In this document: positions 16,512 to 26,420 of the stretch, piece by piece
Layout: the number at the start of each line of letters is the position of its first letter
How positions within the stretch are numbered: position 1 is the first letter of the stretch
Notes under the pieces: model-generated
The model's database searches: none
The model's input: only the letters and a program-made list of their open reading frames with translations
What the model was told of the DNA's origin: nothing
Program-made: the position numbers and the translations under genes
From: Pseudomonas sp. StFLB209
GTDB taxonomy: Bacteria; Pseudomonadota; Gammaproteobacteria; Pseudomonadales; Pseudomonadaceae
DNA: 64,000 bases
NCBI RefSeq assembly: GCF_000829415.1
Contig: NZ_AP014637.1
Span: forward strand, 682,001 to 746,000
Reading direction: 5' to 3'

Positions 16512-17495
16512 ATGAAACCCGGCAAGCCCATCACCCGTGCGTTCTGCATCGAACTGCAGCAAGAGCTGACCATCGTCGATGCACGCCGGGAATATTTCTC
16601 CCAGGAACCGCCGCGCAAGCGCTTCGAATTCCTGTGCTCCAGTGAAGTGTGTCGGGCCCAAGGCGTGAAAGTCACCGGGGTGCGCTATGACGTGAAGCCA
16701 CAGGACAACCCTACCTTCGTGGCCGCACACTTTCGTGCCAACCCGCATCATCAGCATGATCGCGCTTGCGAGTGGGTCGATGACAGCGATGGCGCCCAAG
16801 AGCCCGATGTCAGCGAAAGCCCTGACCCGCAGGTGCGTTTGCGCCAGGCGCGGCGCAAGCTCGACGACAATATCGACGTGTTCGACCCCAGCCTCAAGCA
16901 GCCGCTCAAGGAGCCTTCTGGCGCCGTGCCAACCGGCAAAGCAGAGGACCGGCCAGCCGCGCCTGAACCCGTTGGCCAAGTCAAAGAACCTGCCACGCCG
17001 CGTTACAGCGAAACCCGCACCAGCAATCTGGAGCGATTGGTGGACTTCTACCGTCAGGCCCGGGCTGAATTGAGTGATGAGGATTTCAAGCAGTTGACCT
17101 TGCGCGTTGCCGGGCAGGGTGAAATCACCCTGCGCTCGTATTTCCGCCACATCAAGTACGCCCATGAAGGCGACAACAGTCGGGTGCTGTACGGCGGCGG
17201 GCTGGTCGATGACAAGCGCTACGGCAAGGGCTTCAAGTTTCAGTTCTATGACCGCCTCGATGGCAAGCGGGTGACGTTGTATGTGTCACCGGCGCAGATG
17301 CAGGCCTATCGCTCCAGCCGCTACATCGAGGAGCTGCTCAGCCATGCCGCTGAGGTGAAGTTCTTCACGGTCTATGCCTTGGGCACGCTGGTGAAAAGCC
17401 CGTCGGGCAAGAGCTTCAGCCTGGAGCTGGACGACTTGCGGCATCTGGCGATCATCCTCGGGCCGGCCAAAGAAGAGGCCACGCCAGACGCCTGA
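16512..17495 (+). CDS. Uncharacterised protein with CoiA-like zinc-binding N-terminus
   Basis: A 327-residue soluble protein. The N-terminal 90 residues carry C42-x4-C47, then H73 in AAHF, H79, H80, H82 and C86, a pattern that resembles the zinc module before the nuclease domain of CoiA-type competence proteins (C..C...HFxH...C). Residues 90-160 are low-complexity and charged. The C-terminal 160 residues form a compact domain (ERLVDFYRQARAELSDEDF, LRSYFRHIKYAHEG, KGFKFQFYDRLDGKRVTLYV) that I cannot place. No catalytic nuclease motif is obvious. The gene lies between sodC and ilvE and ends at a strong bidirectional terminator. The start codon ATG is preceded by AGGAAG. Confidence 0.75.
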   Translation: MKPGKPITRAFCIELQQELTIVDARREYFSQEPPRKRFEFLCSSEVCRAQGVKVTGVRYDVKPQDNPTFVAAHFRANPHHQHDRACEWVDDSDGAQEPDVSESPDPQVRLRQARRKLDDNIDVFDPSLKQPLKEPSGAVPTGKAEDRPAAPEPVGQVKEPATPRYSETRTSNLERLVDFYRQARAELSDEDFKQLTLRVAGQGEITLRSYFRHIKYAHEGDNSRVLYGGGLVDDKRYGKGFKFQFYDRLDGKRVTLYVSPAQMQAYRSSRYIEELLSHAAEVKFFTVYALGTLVKSPSGKSFSLELDDLRHLAIILGPAKEEATPDA

Positions 17496-17506
17496 TAACG
17501 CCCAAT

Positions 17507-17535
17507 AAAAAAGGGAAGCTTGCGCTTCCCTTTTT
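17507..17535. terminator. Bidirectional terminator between the 16.5-kb gene and ilvE
   Basis: GGGAAGC at 17513-17519 pairs with GCTTCCC at 17524-17530 around TTGC. It has an A tract on the left and a T tract on the right, so it can act as an intrinsic terminator on both strands for the convergent genes. Confidence 0.9.
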
Positions 17536-17555
17536 GCTACAGCCGGTTCAGCGAC

Positions 17556-18575
17556 TCAGACCTTGACGATCCAGCCTGCTGGCGCCTCAACGTCACCGGA
17601 CTGTACGCCGGTCAGCTCTTTGTAGAGACGCTGGGTGACCGGACCGACTTCGGTCTCGCTGTGGAATACATGCAGCTTGTCTTTATAGGAAATGCCACCG
17701 ATTGGCGTGATCACCGCGGCAGTACCGCAGGCACCGGCTTCCTTGAACTGGTCGATCTTGTCGATGAACACGTCACCCTCTTCGACCGTCAGGCCCAGAC
17801 GGCTGCTGGCCAGCTCCATCAGCGACAGACGGGTGATACCCGGCAGCACCGACGGCGAACGCGGGGTTACGAACTTGTTGTCAGCGGTGATGGCAAAGAA
17901 GTTGGCCGAGCCGACTTCTTCGATCTTCGAATGGGTCTGCGGGTCCAGGTAGATGCAATCGGCGAAGCTGTTCTTCTTGGCTTCGGAGCCTGGCAGCAGG
18001 CTGGCAGCATAATTGCCGCCGACCTTGGCCGCACCGGTGCCCTGCGGGGCGGCACGGTCGTAGCCGGAGATCACGAAGTTGTTCGGCTTCAGGCCGCCTT
18101 TGAAGTAAGCGCCGACCGGAATGCAGAAGATCGAGAAGATGAATTCTGGCGCAGTGCGCACACCGATATTGTCACCCACACCGATCACGAACGGACGCAG
18201 GTACAGCGCACCACCGGAGCCGTAAGGCGGGATGAAGTGCTCGTTGGCCTTGACGACCTGCTTGCAGGCCTCGATGAACATCTCGGTAGGAACTTGCGGC
18301 ATCAACACACGCGCACAGCTGCGCTGCATGCGTTGGGCGTTCTGGTCAGGACGGAACAGGTTGATCGAGCCATCCTTGCAGCGATAGGCCTTCAGGCCCT
18401 CGAAGCACTGCTGACCGTAATGCAGGGCCGTGGAGCCTTCACTGATGTGCAGAACGTTGTCTTCGGTCAGCGAACCGGCTTGCCACTCACCGTTACGCCA
18501 GTAGGAAAGAAAGCGCTTATCGGTCTTGATGTAGTCGAAACCCAGCGTGTCCCAGTTGATGCTCACTTGACTCAT
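17556..18575 (-). CDS. ilvE: Branched-chain amino-acid aminotransferase
   Basis: A 339-residue class IV PLP aminotransferase that performs the last step of leucine, isoleucine and valine synthesis using glutamate. The long-form signatures are visible: LHYGQQCFEGLKAYR near residue 75, ALYLRPFVIG, the PLP lysine region GTGAAKVGGNYA, and the conserved Gly-rich C-terminal EAGACGTAAVITPI. The ATG at 18575 (MSQVS) is preceded by GAGGG; a start 15 bases upstream is less likely. The gene ends at the shared terminator with its convergent neighbour. Confidence 0.95.
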   Translation of the reverse strand: MSQVSINWDTLGFDYIKTDKRFLSYWRNGEWQAGSLTEDNVLHISEGSTALHYGQQCFEGLKAYRCKDGSINLFRPDQNAQRMQRSCARVLMPQVPTEMFIEACKQVVKANEHFIPPYGSGGALYLRPFVIGVGDNIGVRTAPEFIFSIFCIPVGAYFKGGLKPNNFVISGYDRAAPQGTGAAKVGGNYAASLLPGSEAKKNSFADCIYLDPQTHSKIEEVGSANFFAITADNKFVTPRSPSVLPGITRLSLMELASSRLGLTVEEGDVFIDKIDQFKEAGACGTAAVITPIGGISYKDKLHVFHSETEVGPVTQRLYKELTGVQSGDVEAPAGWIVKV

Positions 18576-18685
18576 AACGCCCTCTTTCATTTAGCAGACT
18601 GCCTGGACGAGTCAGGCCAATGCCGTATTCTGCCAGAACTTGCGGGTCTGTCGACATTCACTCATAGCACTTTGAATTGTGCACC

Positions 18686-19327
18686 TCAACCAACCGGTAC
18701 AGCCTCGGCTGCCTTGCGCCGCCGGATATAGGTCAGGAAAGCCTGCAGGTCCGCGCTGCACAGGGTTCGCGCCACTGACTTGACCTCATCCACCGGCCAG
18801 TCCCACCAGGCGGCCTGAAGCAGTTCTTCGCGAACCTGCTCTTCGAAACGCCAGCGGATGAACTTGCACGGGTTGCCGCCGACCACCGAGTAAGGCGGCA
18901 CATCGCGGGTCACCATCGCGCCGGCCGCCACAATCGCGCCATGGCCGATGGTCACGCCGGACAGAATCACCGCATCGGCGCAAATCCAGCAGTCGCTGCC
19001 GATCACTACATCACCCTTGCTGGGCGCGTAGTCCTTGATGTCTTCAAGCTTGTCGATCATCGCCGGAAACGGATACGTGGTCAGCCAGTCAGTACGGTGC
19101 TCGCCGCCCAGCAAAATCCGCACACCGTCGGCAATCGAGGTGTAGGAACCGACCTTCAGGACCGTGTCATCACCAAACTCCAGCACCTCGGGGATCCCGT
19201 AGGTGCCCACACCGACGGTATAACGCGGGTAGCGCAGCCTGATCTTTTCCGCCGACCTGTCCAGCTTGTCCATGCTGCGCAGGCGCTTTCTTGTTTTTCG
19301 TTCTTTGAGCAGTTCAAGGAATTTCAT
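18686..19327 (-). CDS. Hexapeptide-repeat (CatB/XAT-type) acetyltransferase
   Basis: A 213-residue left-handed beta-helix acetyltransferase. Residues about 50-170 carry hexapeptide repeats and the XAT-subfamily features LGGEHRTDWLTTYPF, VVIGSDCWICADAVILSGVTIGHGA and the PPYSVVGGNPCKFIRWRF segment that closes the helix. Such enzymes transfer acetyl from acetyl-CoA to a sugar or drug hydroxyl. It follows the glycosyltransferase gene by 28 bases, so polysaccharide O-acetylation is the more likely job than antibiotic resistance. The start has GGAG upstream. Confidence 0.9.
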   Translation of the reverse strand: MKFLELLKERKTRKRLRSMDKLDRSAEKIRLRYPRYTVGVGTYGIPEVLEFGDDTVLKVGSYTSIADGVRILLGGEHRTDWLTTYPFPAMIDKLEDIKDYAPSKGDVVIGSDCWICADAVILSGVTIGHGAIVAAGAMVTRDVPPYSVVGGNPCKFIRWRFEEQVREELLQAAWWDWPVDEVKSVARTLCSADLQAFLTYIRRRKAAEAVPVG

Positions 19328-19355
19328 GGGGCTCCGGGGATCTTGAACACAACGC

Positions 19356-20237
19356 TTACCAATGTAGAACCAGACGCTTGAAACGTCGCCAGGTGGTGCG
19401 GTTCATGTGCTTGAGCGGGATCGAGCGCAGCAGGCTCCAGGCATGACGCTTGTCGGACACCACCGCATACTTGAGGGCCTTGTGCAGCGCTAACGTGCGG
19501 CCGTGCTGATACTCGGGGTGATCGCGATAAGGCTCAAGCGCTCTGAGGTCGGCATCGAGCAATACCCGGTATTTGCGCGACAGGTTGTTGGCATGCCGGC
19601 GGTAACGGGTGACAACCACCGGCAGGACGTCGATCCGATAGCCTTGCCGGGCAATGCGCAGGGTTATCTGGAAGTCCTGGACCTTGATCGCCGGGTCGTA
19701 GCCATCGGCTTCGCGCAACGCCTGCATGCGGTACAGCGCCGTGGGCGCACCGACCACCACGGCACCACGGACGATCTCGTCGAAGTGCTGACGCTCGATG
19801 TAATCGCGGCTCTGCGATTTGATGTCGTTGCCAGCGCAGTCCATGTAGCTGATCAGCGCACCGACGCAGCCGACCTCGGGATGCTGGTCGAGGTACTCGG
19901 CGCGGATGCGCACTGAAGACGCCAGCATGATGTCGTCCAGATCAGGGGTGGACACATAAGTGCCTTTGGCATGCTGCAGCCCGTGATTGAGCGCGGCACT
20001 GACGCCCTGATTGGCCTGGGTGTAGAGCTGGAAAGGATATTTGCCCTGCAAGGCTTGCAGCATGGGAATGCTGTTATCGCTGGAGCCGTCATCGACGATG
20101 ATGACTTCGAAATTTTCGTAGTCTTGGGCGAAGATGCTGTCGATGGCAGCTTCAAGATACTGCTCGGCGTTGTAGCAGGGGGCGATGATCGAAACCAGAG
20201 GCGCCTGGGTGGCGGCCTGCTGCGGAGTGGAAGTCAT
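19356..20237 (-). CDS. Family 2 glycosyltransferase
   Basis: A 293-residue GT-A fold transferase. The N-terminal nucleotide-sugar domain shows VSIIAPCYNAEQYL (residues 14-27), VIIVDDGSSDNS and the metal-binding TPDLDD in place of the classic DxD. No membrane helix is present, so it is a soluble or peripheral enzyme adding a sugar to a surface glycan. It pairs with the acetyltransferase downstream, suggesting a small surface-polysaccharide modification unit. The acceptor and sugar donor cannot be predicted. Confidence 0.9.
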   Translation of the reverse strand: MTSTPQQAATQAPLVSIIAPCYNAEQYLEAAIDSIFAQDYENFEVIIVDDGSSDNSIPMLQALQGKYPFQLYTQANQGVSAALNHGLQHAKGTYVSTPDLDDIMLASSVRIRAEYLDQHPEVGCVGALISYMDCAGNDIKSQSRDYIERQHFDEIVRGAVVVGAPTALYRMQALREADGYDPAIKVQDFQITLRIARQGYRIDVLPVVVTRYRRHANNLSRKYRVLLDADLRALEPYRDHPEYQHGRTLALHKALKYAVVSDKRHAWSLLRSIPLKHMNRTTWRRFKRLVLHW

Positions 20238-20394
20238 GAGATCACTTTGTTCTTGGCACGCATACTGACAGCCTGATCAATCAGAGGCTGATTGTACCGG
20301 CACAACGTTAGCAACTTTTTACAAACCCGATACATGATGCGGCAATCGGTCGGTTTTTGCCATTGCGGCTGGCCAGGGCCCAAACAGCAGGCAT

Positions 20395-20426
20395 AAAAAA
20401 ACCCTGTTCAAGAACAGGGTTTTTTG
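20395..20426. terminator. Intrinsic terminator after cyoE
   Basis: ACCCTGTTC and GAACAGGGT form a 9-bp stem with a two-base loop, with a run of A on the left and six T on the right. Downstream of cyoE (minus strand) it reads as a classic terminator. The 150 bases left of it lead into the glycosyltransferase gene. Confidence 0.9.
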
Positions 20427-20443
20427 TACCGCTCAGGCAAGCA

Positions 20444-21331
20444 TCAGAACGCGTAGGTCACCAGAATCTCTTTGGTTACCTGAAAGTCCACCGACATCAT
20501 CACGCTCAGCGCGGTGATGGTGACGATGGAGAACACGAACAGCTTGCGTGCCCAGACGGTGTCATCAGCAGCCTTGTAGCCTTTCCAGGCCATATACAGC
20601 CAGTACATGCCCAGACCGGCAGCGACCGCGAGGTAGTTCAGGCCGGCGTAGCCGCCAACCGTCAGCATCAGGGTCGCCACCAGAAACGCCAGGATGTACA
20701 GCAGGATATGGCGCTTGGTCACCAGGATGCCACGCTTGACCGGCAGAACCGGGATCTTCGCTGCACGATAGTCGTTGAAGCGGAAGATCGCGATGGCGTA
20801 CGAGTGAGGCATTTGCCACAGGCTGAACATCACCAGCAGGGTCAACGCCGCAAAGTCGAAGTTGTTGCTCACTGCGCAGTAGCCGACCACCGGAGGCATT
20901 GCCCCCGACAGGCTACCGATCAGCGTGCCGTGCACCGACTTGCGCTTGAAGTACAGGCTGTACAGACCGACATAAATCACGAAACCGATCACTACCAGCA
21001 GTGCCGACAGCGGGTTGGCATAGGTATACAGCAGCCACACGCCCAGCGCACCGAGAACAGCTCCGTAGGCAAGGGCCAGTTTCAGGGACACAAGCCCCTG
21101 AACCAGAGCCCGCTCACGGGTGCGCTCCATGCGCTGGTCGATATCGCGGTCAATGCAGTTGTTGAATACACAACCTGAAGCCACGACCAGGGAAGTACCG
21201 AGTACCGCCGCCAGAAACACGACGAAATCGATATCCCCCTTGGACGCCAGGAAAAAGCCACCTGCCACCGAAAGCACGTTACCGAAAATGATCCCCGGCT
21301 TGGTGATTTGGATAAAGTGCTTCAGTGACAT
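20444..21331 (-). CDS. cyoE: Protoheme IX farnesyltransferase CyoE
   Basis: A 295-residue UbiA-type prenyltransferase with about nine membrane helices. It makes heme O from heme B for the bo3 oxidase. The first Asp-rich loop is [18 protein letters not shown], and the second conserved region [15 protein letters not shown] is present. It is the last gene of cyoABCDE, 10 bases after cyoD, with GAGGA before its ATG, and is followed by an intrinsic terminator. Confidence 0.96.
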   Translation of the reverse strand: MSLKHFIQITKPGIIFGNVLSVAGGFFLASKGDIDFVVFLAAVLGTSLVVASGCVFNNCIDRDIDQRMERTRERALVQGLVSLKLALAYGAVLGALGVWLLYTYANPLSALLVVIGFVIYVGLYSLYFKRKSVHGTLIGSLSGAMPPVVGYCAVSNNFDFAALTLLVMFSLWQMPHSYAIAIFRFNDYRAAKIPVLPVKRGILVTKRHILLYILAFLVATLMLTVGGYAGLNYLAVAAGLGMYWLYMAWKGYKAADDTVWARKLFVFSIVTITALSVMMSVDFQVTKEILVTYAF

Positions 21332-21341
21332 CAGTATTTCC

Positions 21342-21674
21342 TCACTGCGCCATCATTTCGCGGTGGATGCTGAAGATGATCCACACCGACAGGCCCACCA
21401 GGAACACGATCACCAGCGCAGTGAAGACAAACGCCATCACGTTGTTGCGCTGAGCAGCCGAGAAGTCCAGGTGCAGGAAGTAGCGCAGGTGAACCAGGAT
21501 CTGGATGATCGCGAACAGCATGATGATCCAGATAGTGGTGTCTTTCGGCAGAACCGGCGACATCACCAGGGCGAACGGAATGGCAGTCAGGATGATCGAC
21601 AGCACGAAGCCGATGACATAGTCCTTGACCGAACCGTGACCCTGCTCGTCGTGGGAGTTATGCGAACTAGCCAT
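21342..21674 (-). CDS. cyoD: Cytochrome bo3 oxidase subunit IV
   Basis: A 110-residue inner-membrane subunit with three helices and a hydrophilic N-terminus ([13 protein letters not shown]). It is the small structural subunit of the bo3 ubiquinol oxidase. The conserved middle [16 protein letters not shown] and [13 protein letters not shown] are typical. Its ATG abuts the cyoC stop codon. Confidence 0.96.
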   Translation of the reverse strand: MASSHNSHDEQGHGSVKDYVIGFVLSIILTAIPFALVMSPVLPKDTTIWIIMLFAIIQILVHLRYFLHLDFSAAQRNNVMAFVFTALVIVFLVGLSVWIIFSIHREMMAQ

Positions 21675-22301
21675 TTACAGGGCCCCCAACAGGTAAACAA
21701 TGGTGAACACGCCAATCCAGACCACGTCCAGGAAGTGCCAGAACAGGCTCAGGCAGCTCAGGCGGGTCTTGTTGGTGTTGGTCAGGCCCTTTTTCTGGAC
21801 CTGATACATCATGATGCCCATCCAGATCAGACCGCTGGTCACGTGCAGACCGTGCAGACCTACCAGCGAGAAGAACGCCGACAGGAAGCCGCTGCGGCTA
21901 GGACCGTAGCCTTCGTGGATCAGGTGATGGAACTCGTAGACTTCCATCGCGATGAACGCTGCACCGCACACGAAAGTCACTGCCAGCCAGCGCAGGACAC
22001 CACTCTTGTTACCTTTGTACAGCGCCAGCATGGCAAAGCCATAAGTGATGGAGCTGACCAGCAGGAACGCGGTTTCCACGGCCACGAACGGCAGCAGGAA
22101 GATGTCCTGGCCGGTCGGGCCGCCGGCGACGCTGTTCATCATCACGGCGTAGACCGCGAAGAACGATGCGAACAGCACGCAGTCGGTCATCAGATACAGC
22201 CAGAAGCCGTAGATCGTCATGCCACCACTGTCGTGGTGTTCGTCATGCCCGTGATCGTGGTCGTGACCATGGGCTCCGGAGTTGATAGCAATGTTCGACA
22301 T
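21675..22301 (-). CDS. cyoC: Cytochrome bo3 oxidase subunit III
   Basis: A 208-residue heme-copper oxidase subunit III with five membrane helices. The N-terminus has a His/Asp-rich stretch (residues about 10-23), then [17 protein letters not shown], the usual start of helix 1. The ATG at 22301 lies 1 base after the cyoB stop and is preferred over upstream in-frame starts inside cyoB. Confidence 0.96.
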   Translation of the reverse strand: MSNIAINSGAHGHDHDHGHDEHHDSGGMTIYGFWLYLMTDCVLFASFFAVYAVMMNSVAGGPTGQDIFLLPFVAVETAFLLVSSITYGFAMLALYKGNKSGVLRWLAVTFVCGAAFIAMEVYEFHHLIHEGYGPSRSGFLSAFFSLVGLHGLHVTSGLIWMGIMMYQVQKKGLTNTNKTRLSCLSLFWHFLDVVWIGVFTIVYLLGAL

Positions 22302-22302
22302 G

Positions 22303-24315
22303 TTAGACCTGTTCCATCGAAGACTTGGCAGGAGTGTATGCACCTTGGGCCGCCAGGACCTTGTGATGCTCAGCTTCGATACGCGCAACTTCCTCGGCCG
22401 GGACCATGTAGCCCTGGTCATCACGTGCAGCGTGAGCAACGAAGACGGCGATGGTTGCTACCAGGCTCGCACCTACCAGCCACCAGATGTGCCAGATGAA
22501 GGCGAAACCGAACACGGTCAGCAGCAGACCCATGTACATGCCGGTCGCGGTGTTATTAGGCATGTGGATCGCCGAATACTTGGCCGGAACCTTGTAGGCA
22601 GTACCGTTGCGCTTGGCTTCGGTGAATGCGTCGATGTCATCAGCCTTCGGCAGTTCTGCGAAGTTGTAGAACGGCGGTGGCGACGAAGTGGACCATTCCA
22701 GGGTGTGGCCATTCCATGGGTCACCGGTCAGGTCGAGGTTCTTGTTGCGGTCGCGGATACTGACGAACAGCTGGATCAGTTGCGAAGCGATACCGGCAGC
22801 GATCAGGAACGCACCGAACAGAGCAACGTTCAGGTAGATGTTCCACTCAGGCATATCGGTCGCGTTCAGACGACGGGTCATGCCCAGGAAGCCCAGCGCG
22901 TACAGTGGCATGAAGGCCACGAAGAAGCCGCTCAGCCAGAACCAGAACGCAGCCTTGCCCCAGCCTTCGTGCAGCTTGAAGCCGAACGCTTTCGGGAACC
23001 AGAACGCGAAGCCTGCGATGTAACCGAATACCGCACCACCGATGATCACGTTGTGGAAGTGAGCGATAACGAACAGGCTGTTGTGCAGCACGAAGTCAGC
23101 GCCCGGGATGGCCAGCAGAACGCCGGTCATACCACCGATCGAGAAGGTGATCATGAAGCCCAGGGTCCACATGATCGGCGCGGTGAAGCGCAGACGGCCC
23201 TGATAGATGGTGAACAGCCAGTTGAACAGTTTCACACCGGTCGGGATGGCAATCAGCATGGTCGCCAGACCGAAGAAGGCGTTGACGCTGGCGCCCGCAC
23301 CCATGGTGAAGAAGTGGTGCAGCCAGACCACGAAGCCCAGTACGCAGATACCGCCCGATGCGTAGATCATCGACTTGTGGCCGAACAGACGCTTGCCGGA
23401 GAAGGTCGAAACCACTTCCGAGAACACGCCGAACGCCGGCAGTACCAGGATGTAAACCTCAGGGTGACCCCAGGCCCAGAACAGGTTCACGTACATCATT
23501 GGGTTGCCGCCCAGTTCGTTCGTGAAAATGTGGAAGTCCAGGTAACGGTCGAGGGTCAGCAGCGCCAGACACGCAGTCAGAATCGGGAACGAAGCCACGA
23601 TCAGGACGTTGGCGAAGGTGCAGGTCCAGGTGAAGATCGGCATGTCCATCAGCTTCATGCCAGGGGTGCGCATCTTCAGTACGGTAACCAGGAAGTTGAC
23701 GCCGGTCAGCGTCGTACCCAACCCTGATAGCTGTAGTGCCCAGATGTAGTAGTCGACACCGACGCCAGGGCTGTATTGCAGCCCGGACAGAGGCGGATAG
23801 GCAACCCAGCCGGTCTTGGCGAACTCACCAACACCCAGAGAGATGTTGATCAGCAGCATGCCGGCGACCAGCAGCCAGAAGCTCAGCGAGTTCAGGAACG
23901 GGAAGGCAACGTCACGCGCACCGATCTGCAGTGGCAGAACGATGTTCATCAGGCCGGTGAAGAAAGGCATCGCCATGAAGATGATCATGATCACACCGTG
24001 AGCGGTGAAGATCTGGTCATAGTGTTCAGGCGGCAGGAAGCCTTCGGCGCCATTCTGCGCCATGGCCAATTGGGTACGCATCATGATTGCGTCGGCAAAA
24101 CCGCGCAGCAGCATGACCATGGCGACGATGATGTACATCACGCCGATTTTCTTGTGGTCGACCGAAGTCAGCCACTCGGTCCACAGGTAACCCCACTTCT
24201 TGAAGTAGGTGATAGCGCCGGCCAGCGCCAGACCGCCAAGGGCGACCATGGCGAGGGTCACCATGACTATCGGCTCGTGGTACGGAATCGCTTCCAGACT
24301 TAATTTGCCTAACAT
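22303..24315 (-). CDS. cyoB: Cytochrome bo3 ubiquinol oxidase subunit I
   Basis: A 670-residue catalytic subunit with about 15 helices. It reduces O2 to water at a heme-copper centre while pumping protons. Diagnostic segments include [13 protein letters not shown] (heme ligand), [15 protein letters not shown] (CuB and the crosslinked Tyr region), LHHFFTMG (CuB histidine pair) and HFHNVIIGG. The gene starts 3 bases after cyoA. The length matches CyoB rather than an aa3 CoxA. Confidence 0.97.
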   Translation of the reverse strand: MLGKLSLEAIPYHEPIVMVTLAMVALGGLALAGAITYFKKWGYLWTEWLTSVDHKKIGVMYIIVAMVMLLRGFADAIMMRTQLAMAQNGAEGFLPPEHYDQIFTAHGVIMIIFMAMPFFTGLMNIVLPLQIGARDVAFPFLNSLSFWLLVAGMLLINISLGVGEFAKTGWVAYPPLSGLQYSPGVGVDYYIWALQLSGLGTTLTGVNFLVTVLKMRTPGMKLMDMPIFTWTCTFANVLIVASFPILTACLALLTLDRYLDFHIFTNELGGNPMMYVNLFWAWGHPEVYILVLPAFGVFSEVVSTFSGKRLFGHKSMIYASGGICVLGFVVWLHHFFTMGAGASVNAFFGLATMLIAIPTGVKLFNWLFTIYQGRLRFTAPIMWTLGFMITFSIGGMTGVLLAIPGADFVLHNSLFVIAHFHNVIIGGAVFGYIAGFAFWFPKAFGFKLHEGWGKAAFWFWLSGFFVAFMPLYALGFLGMTRRLNATDMPEWNIYLNVALFGAFLIAAGIASQLIQLFVSIRDRNKNLDLTGDPWNGHTLEWSTSSPPPFYNFAELPKADDIDAFTEAKRNGTAYKVPAKYSAIHMPNNTATGMYMGLLLTVFGFAFIWHIWWLVGASLVATIAVFVAHAARDDQGYMVPAEEVARIEAEHHKVLAAQGAYTPAKSSMEQV

Positions 24316-24318
24316 TGT

Positions 24319-25263
24319 TTACTCCTCTGCCCCAGCAGCTGAATTCTTGCTGTTTTGCGCACCATCGGTACCGGTGACTTGCTTATCACGGATGCTTTGC
24401 TTGCTCGGCCCGTGGTTCATGCCCTCGTACTTGTCGATGATGACCTGGAACAGATCAGGGGTGACCGAGGAATAGAGTTCTACGGGGTGACGCTCGCTAG
24501 GTTTGAGCAAGGCTGCGTATTCAGCCGAGTCAAGCTGCTTTGGTGAATTCTTGACTTCCTTGATCCACGCCTGGTAATCGGCCTGGCTGGTCGAGATCGC
24601 CTTGAACTTCATGCCGGTGAAACCCGCGCCACTGTAGTTGGCGGAAATACCGTTGAACTCGTGATTCTCGTTGGCGATCAGGTGCAGCTTGGTGTGCATG
24701 CCCGCCATCGCATAGATCTGGCCGCCCAGACCCGGAATGAACAACGAGTTCATTACGCTGTCAGAGGTAACCTGGAAATTGATCGGCGTGTTGGCCGGGA
24801 AGACGATGTGGTTGACCGTGGCAATACCCTCTTCCGGGTAGATGAACAGCCATTTCCAGTCCAGCGACACCGCCTGGATGACCACCGGCTTGACCTCGGA
24901 CTCCAGCGGACGGTAAGGGTCCAGCTTGTGGGTCGAGACGTAGGTGAAGTAGCCCAGGAAGATCAGCAGGATGATCGGCACGCCCCAGACCGCGACTTCG
25001 ATCTTGGTGGAGTGCGACCAGTCAGGCGTGTACTTGGCAGCCTTGTTCGACGCGCGATATTTCCAGGCGAAGATGATGGTCATGAAAATGACCGGGATCA
25101 CCACGATCAGCATCAGCAGCGTAGCGATAACGATCAGGTTGCGTTGCTCGATACCCACCTGCCCTTTCGGATCGAGCAGCGGAAAGCCATCACAACCACT
25201 GAGCAGAAGCATACTGAACAGGGCCAAGTAGCCAAAAAACCTGGGGTACCTATTTTTACTCAT
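24319..25263 (-). CDS. cyoA: Cytochrome bo3 oxidase subunit II (lipoprotein)
   Basis: A 314-residue lipoprotein subunit: signal segment with lipobox LLSG-C near residue 24, two membrane helices, then a periplasmic cupredoxin-like domain. The CuA ligands of cytochrome c oxidases are absent, as expected for a quinol oxidase. The ATG at 25263 (MSKNRYPRF) is preceded by AGGTCG and gives a proper signal peptide, so the longer frame upstream was rejected. First gene of cyoABCDE. Confidence 0.96.
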   Translation of the reverse strand: MSKNRYPRFFGYLALFSMLLLSGCDGFPLLDPKGQVGIEQRNLIVIATLLMLIVVIPVIFMTIIFAWKYRASNKAAKYTPDWSHSTKIEVAVWGVPIILLIFLGYFTYVSTHKLDPYRPLESEVKPVVIQAVSLDWKWLFIYPEEGIATVNHIVFPANTPINFQVTSDSVMNSLFIPGLGGQIYAMAGMHTKLHLIANENHEFNGISANYSGAGFTGMKFKAISTSQADYQAWIKEVKNSPKQLDSAEYAALLKPSERHPVELYSSVTPDLFQVIIDKYEGMNHGPSKQSIRDKQVTGTDGAQNSKNSAAGAEE

Positions 25264-25673
25264 CTCACGACCTCTAAAAGCAGCTTTCGCGGTGCTGTTG
25301 GGTTTCGACCGCCAACACTTCACCCTGCCAGTGCCGGCATGTTTTTTTGAATTGAACAAGGGCCTGCCAGAACGCGGTAGCGAAACGACAAATCCGGTTT
25401 AACTTGGATTCTTATCTTGAACGGCTGGAGATCACCTGCCAGGCAGAATAATCACCTTAAGCGCGGCCATTCAGTGCGCTTGGAGGCCAGCGTTGCGCGG
25501 CTAATTCAGAGTACGAGCAGCGCTCCCGGCCTCAAAACAGCTAATCGCCAAGCCAGGCTGGACGATAACTGCGGGCGATTGTAGATACGTAAGTTTTTAT
25601 TGACTATGCCTTATTCTGCAACAGTTAATCTCAGAATCGGTAACAATTGCAAATTTTTGTTGTCCCGATCATG
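25264..25673. other. Intergenic region upstream of cyoA
   Basis: A 410-base gap without a credible gene. The right half (about 25575-25670) is clearly AT-richer than the surroundings and should hold the cyo promoter reading left. I could not identify convincing -35/-10 boxes or an ANR site by eye. Confidence 0.5.
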
Positions 25674-25702
25674 AAAAATGCCTCGTTCTACGAGGCATTT
25701 CT
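25674..25702 (-). terminator. Intrinsic terminator of dsbB
   Basis: TGCCTCG at 25679-25685 pairs with CGAGGCA at 25691-25697 around a 5-base loop. On the minus strand the hairpin is followed by a T run, directly after the dsbB stop codon. Confidence 0.9.
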
Positions 25703-25705
25703 AAA

Positions 25706-26230
25706 CTAAAGCCCTTGTAAACCTTGAGGTTTACGCCGGTTACGTACGATCCCCAGAGGGACCAGTATCGCAGTAAGCACGAATGCTACCAGAGCCCACT
25801 GCGCCAGCGACAGTCCCAGAACCGGCGGATAAGGTGTGGAGCAGAAGCCGCTGACCTGAAAGCCTAGGGGAAACATCGACGCCAGGGGGAGTCCGTCGAC
25901 GATCGGTTGCAGGGTGTCGATTCCACAGCTTACCGCCGGGTTGGCCAGTACCCAGACGTGCCGGCCAGCCGCCGCAATGCCGCCTATTGCGCTGAGCACC
26001 ACCAGCGCTTCGAACAGGGTCGTGCTGCGCCGGCCGGGCATGGCCGCGCCGATGAAGGCGAACAGCGCGATCAGCAACAGCGCGTAGCGCTGCAGGATGC
26101 ACAGCGGGCAAGGCGCCTCGCCCAATACGATCTGCATGTACAGCGCGCCGCCGATCAGCGACAGGCAGATGATTCCCAGCAAGACCAGAAAGCGCTTTTC
26201 GCGCTTCAGGTACAACATGTTGTCGCTCAT
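25706..26230 (-). CDS. dsbB: Disulfide bond formation protein DsbB
   Basis: A 174-residue inner-membrane protein with four helices that reoxidises DsbA and passes electrons to quinones. Both essential cysteine pairs are present with canonical spacing: CPLC at 41-44, and C102 (AVSCGID) with C130 (SGFCST). The quinone-binding Arg is in LQRYAL just after CPLC. Single gene, divergent from cheV across a 595-base gap, and ending in its own terminator. Pseudomonads often carry two DsbB homologues; which one this is cannot be told here. Confidence 0.95.
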   Translation of the reverse strand: MSDNMLYLKREKRFLVLLGIICLSLIGGALYMQIVLGEAPCPLCILQRYALLLIALFAFIGAAMPGRRSTTLFEALVVLSAIGGIAAAGRHVWVLANPAVSCGIDTLQPIVDGLPLASMFPLGFQVSGFCSTPYPPVLGLSLAQWALVAFVLTAILVPLGIVRNRRKPQGLQGL

Positions 26231-26420
26231 TCACATACCTTTTCAGTTGTTAGGCCACGGCTGCCAAGCGCTCTGGGGCGCCCTGGAACAGCCGATGATC
26301 GGCGGCAGGCGCCCGAGACTCAAGGCCCGGGCCGCCATACGGGAAGATTTGCCGTCCGGATGGTCGCCGCCCTGCGCCTCAGGCACCCGTGTGGCAGACC
26401 AGCCGGCCGATAACGAATTC

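Noticed and set aside
22282..23727. A 481-codon open frame opposite cyoB
   Set aside because: Antisense to a highly conserved oxidase subunit; product is His/Gln/Arg-rich without known motifs.
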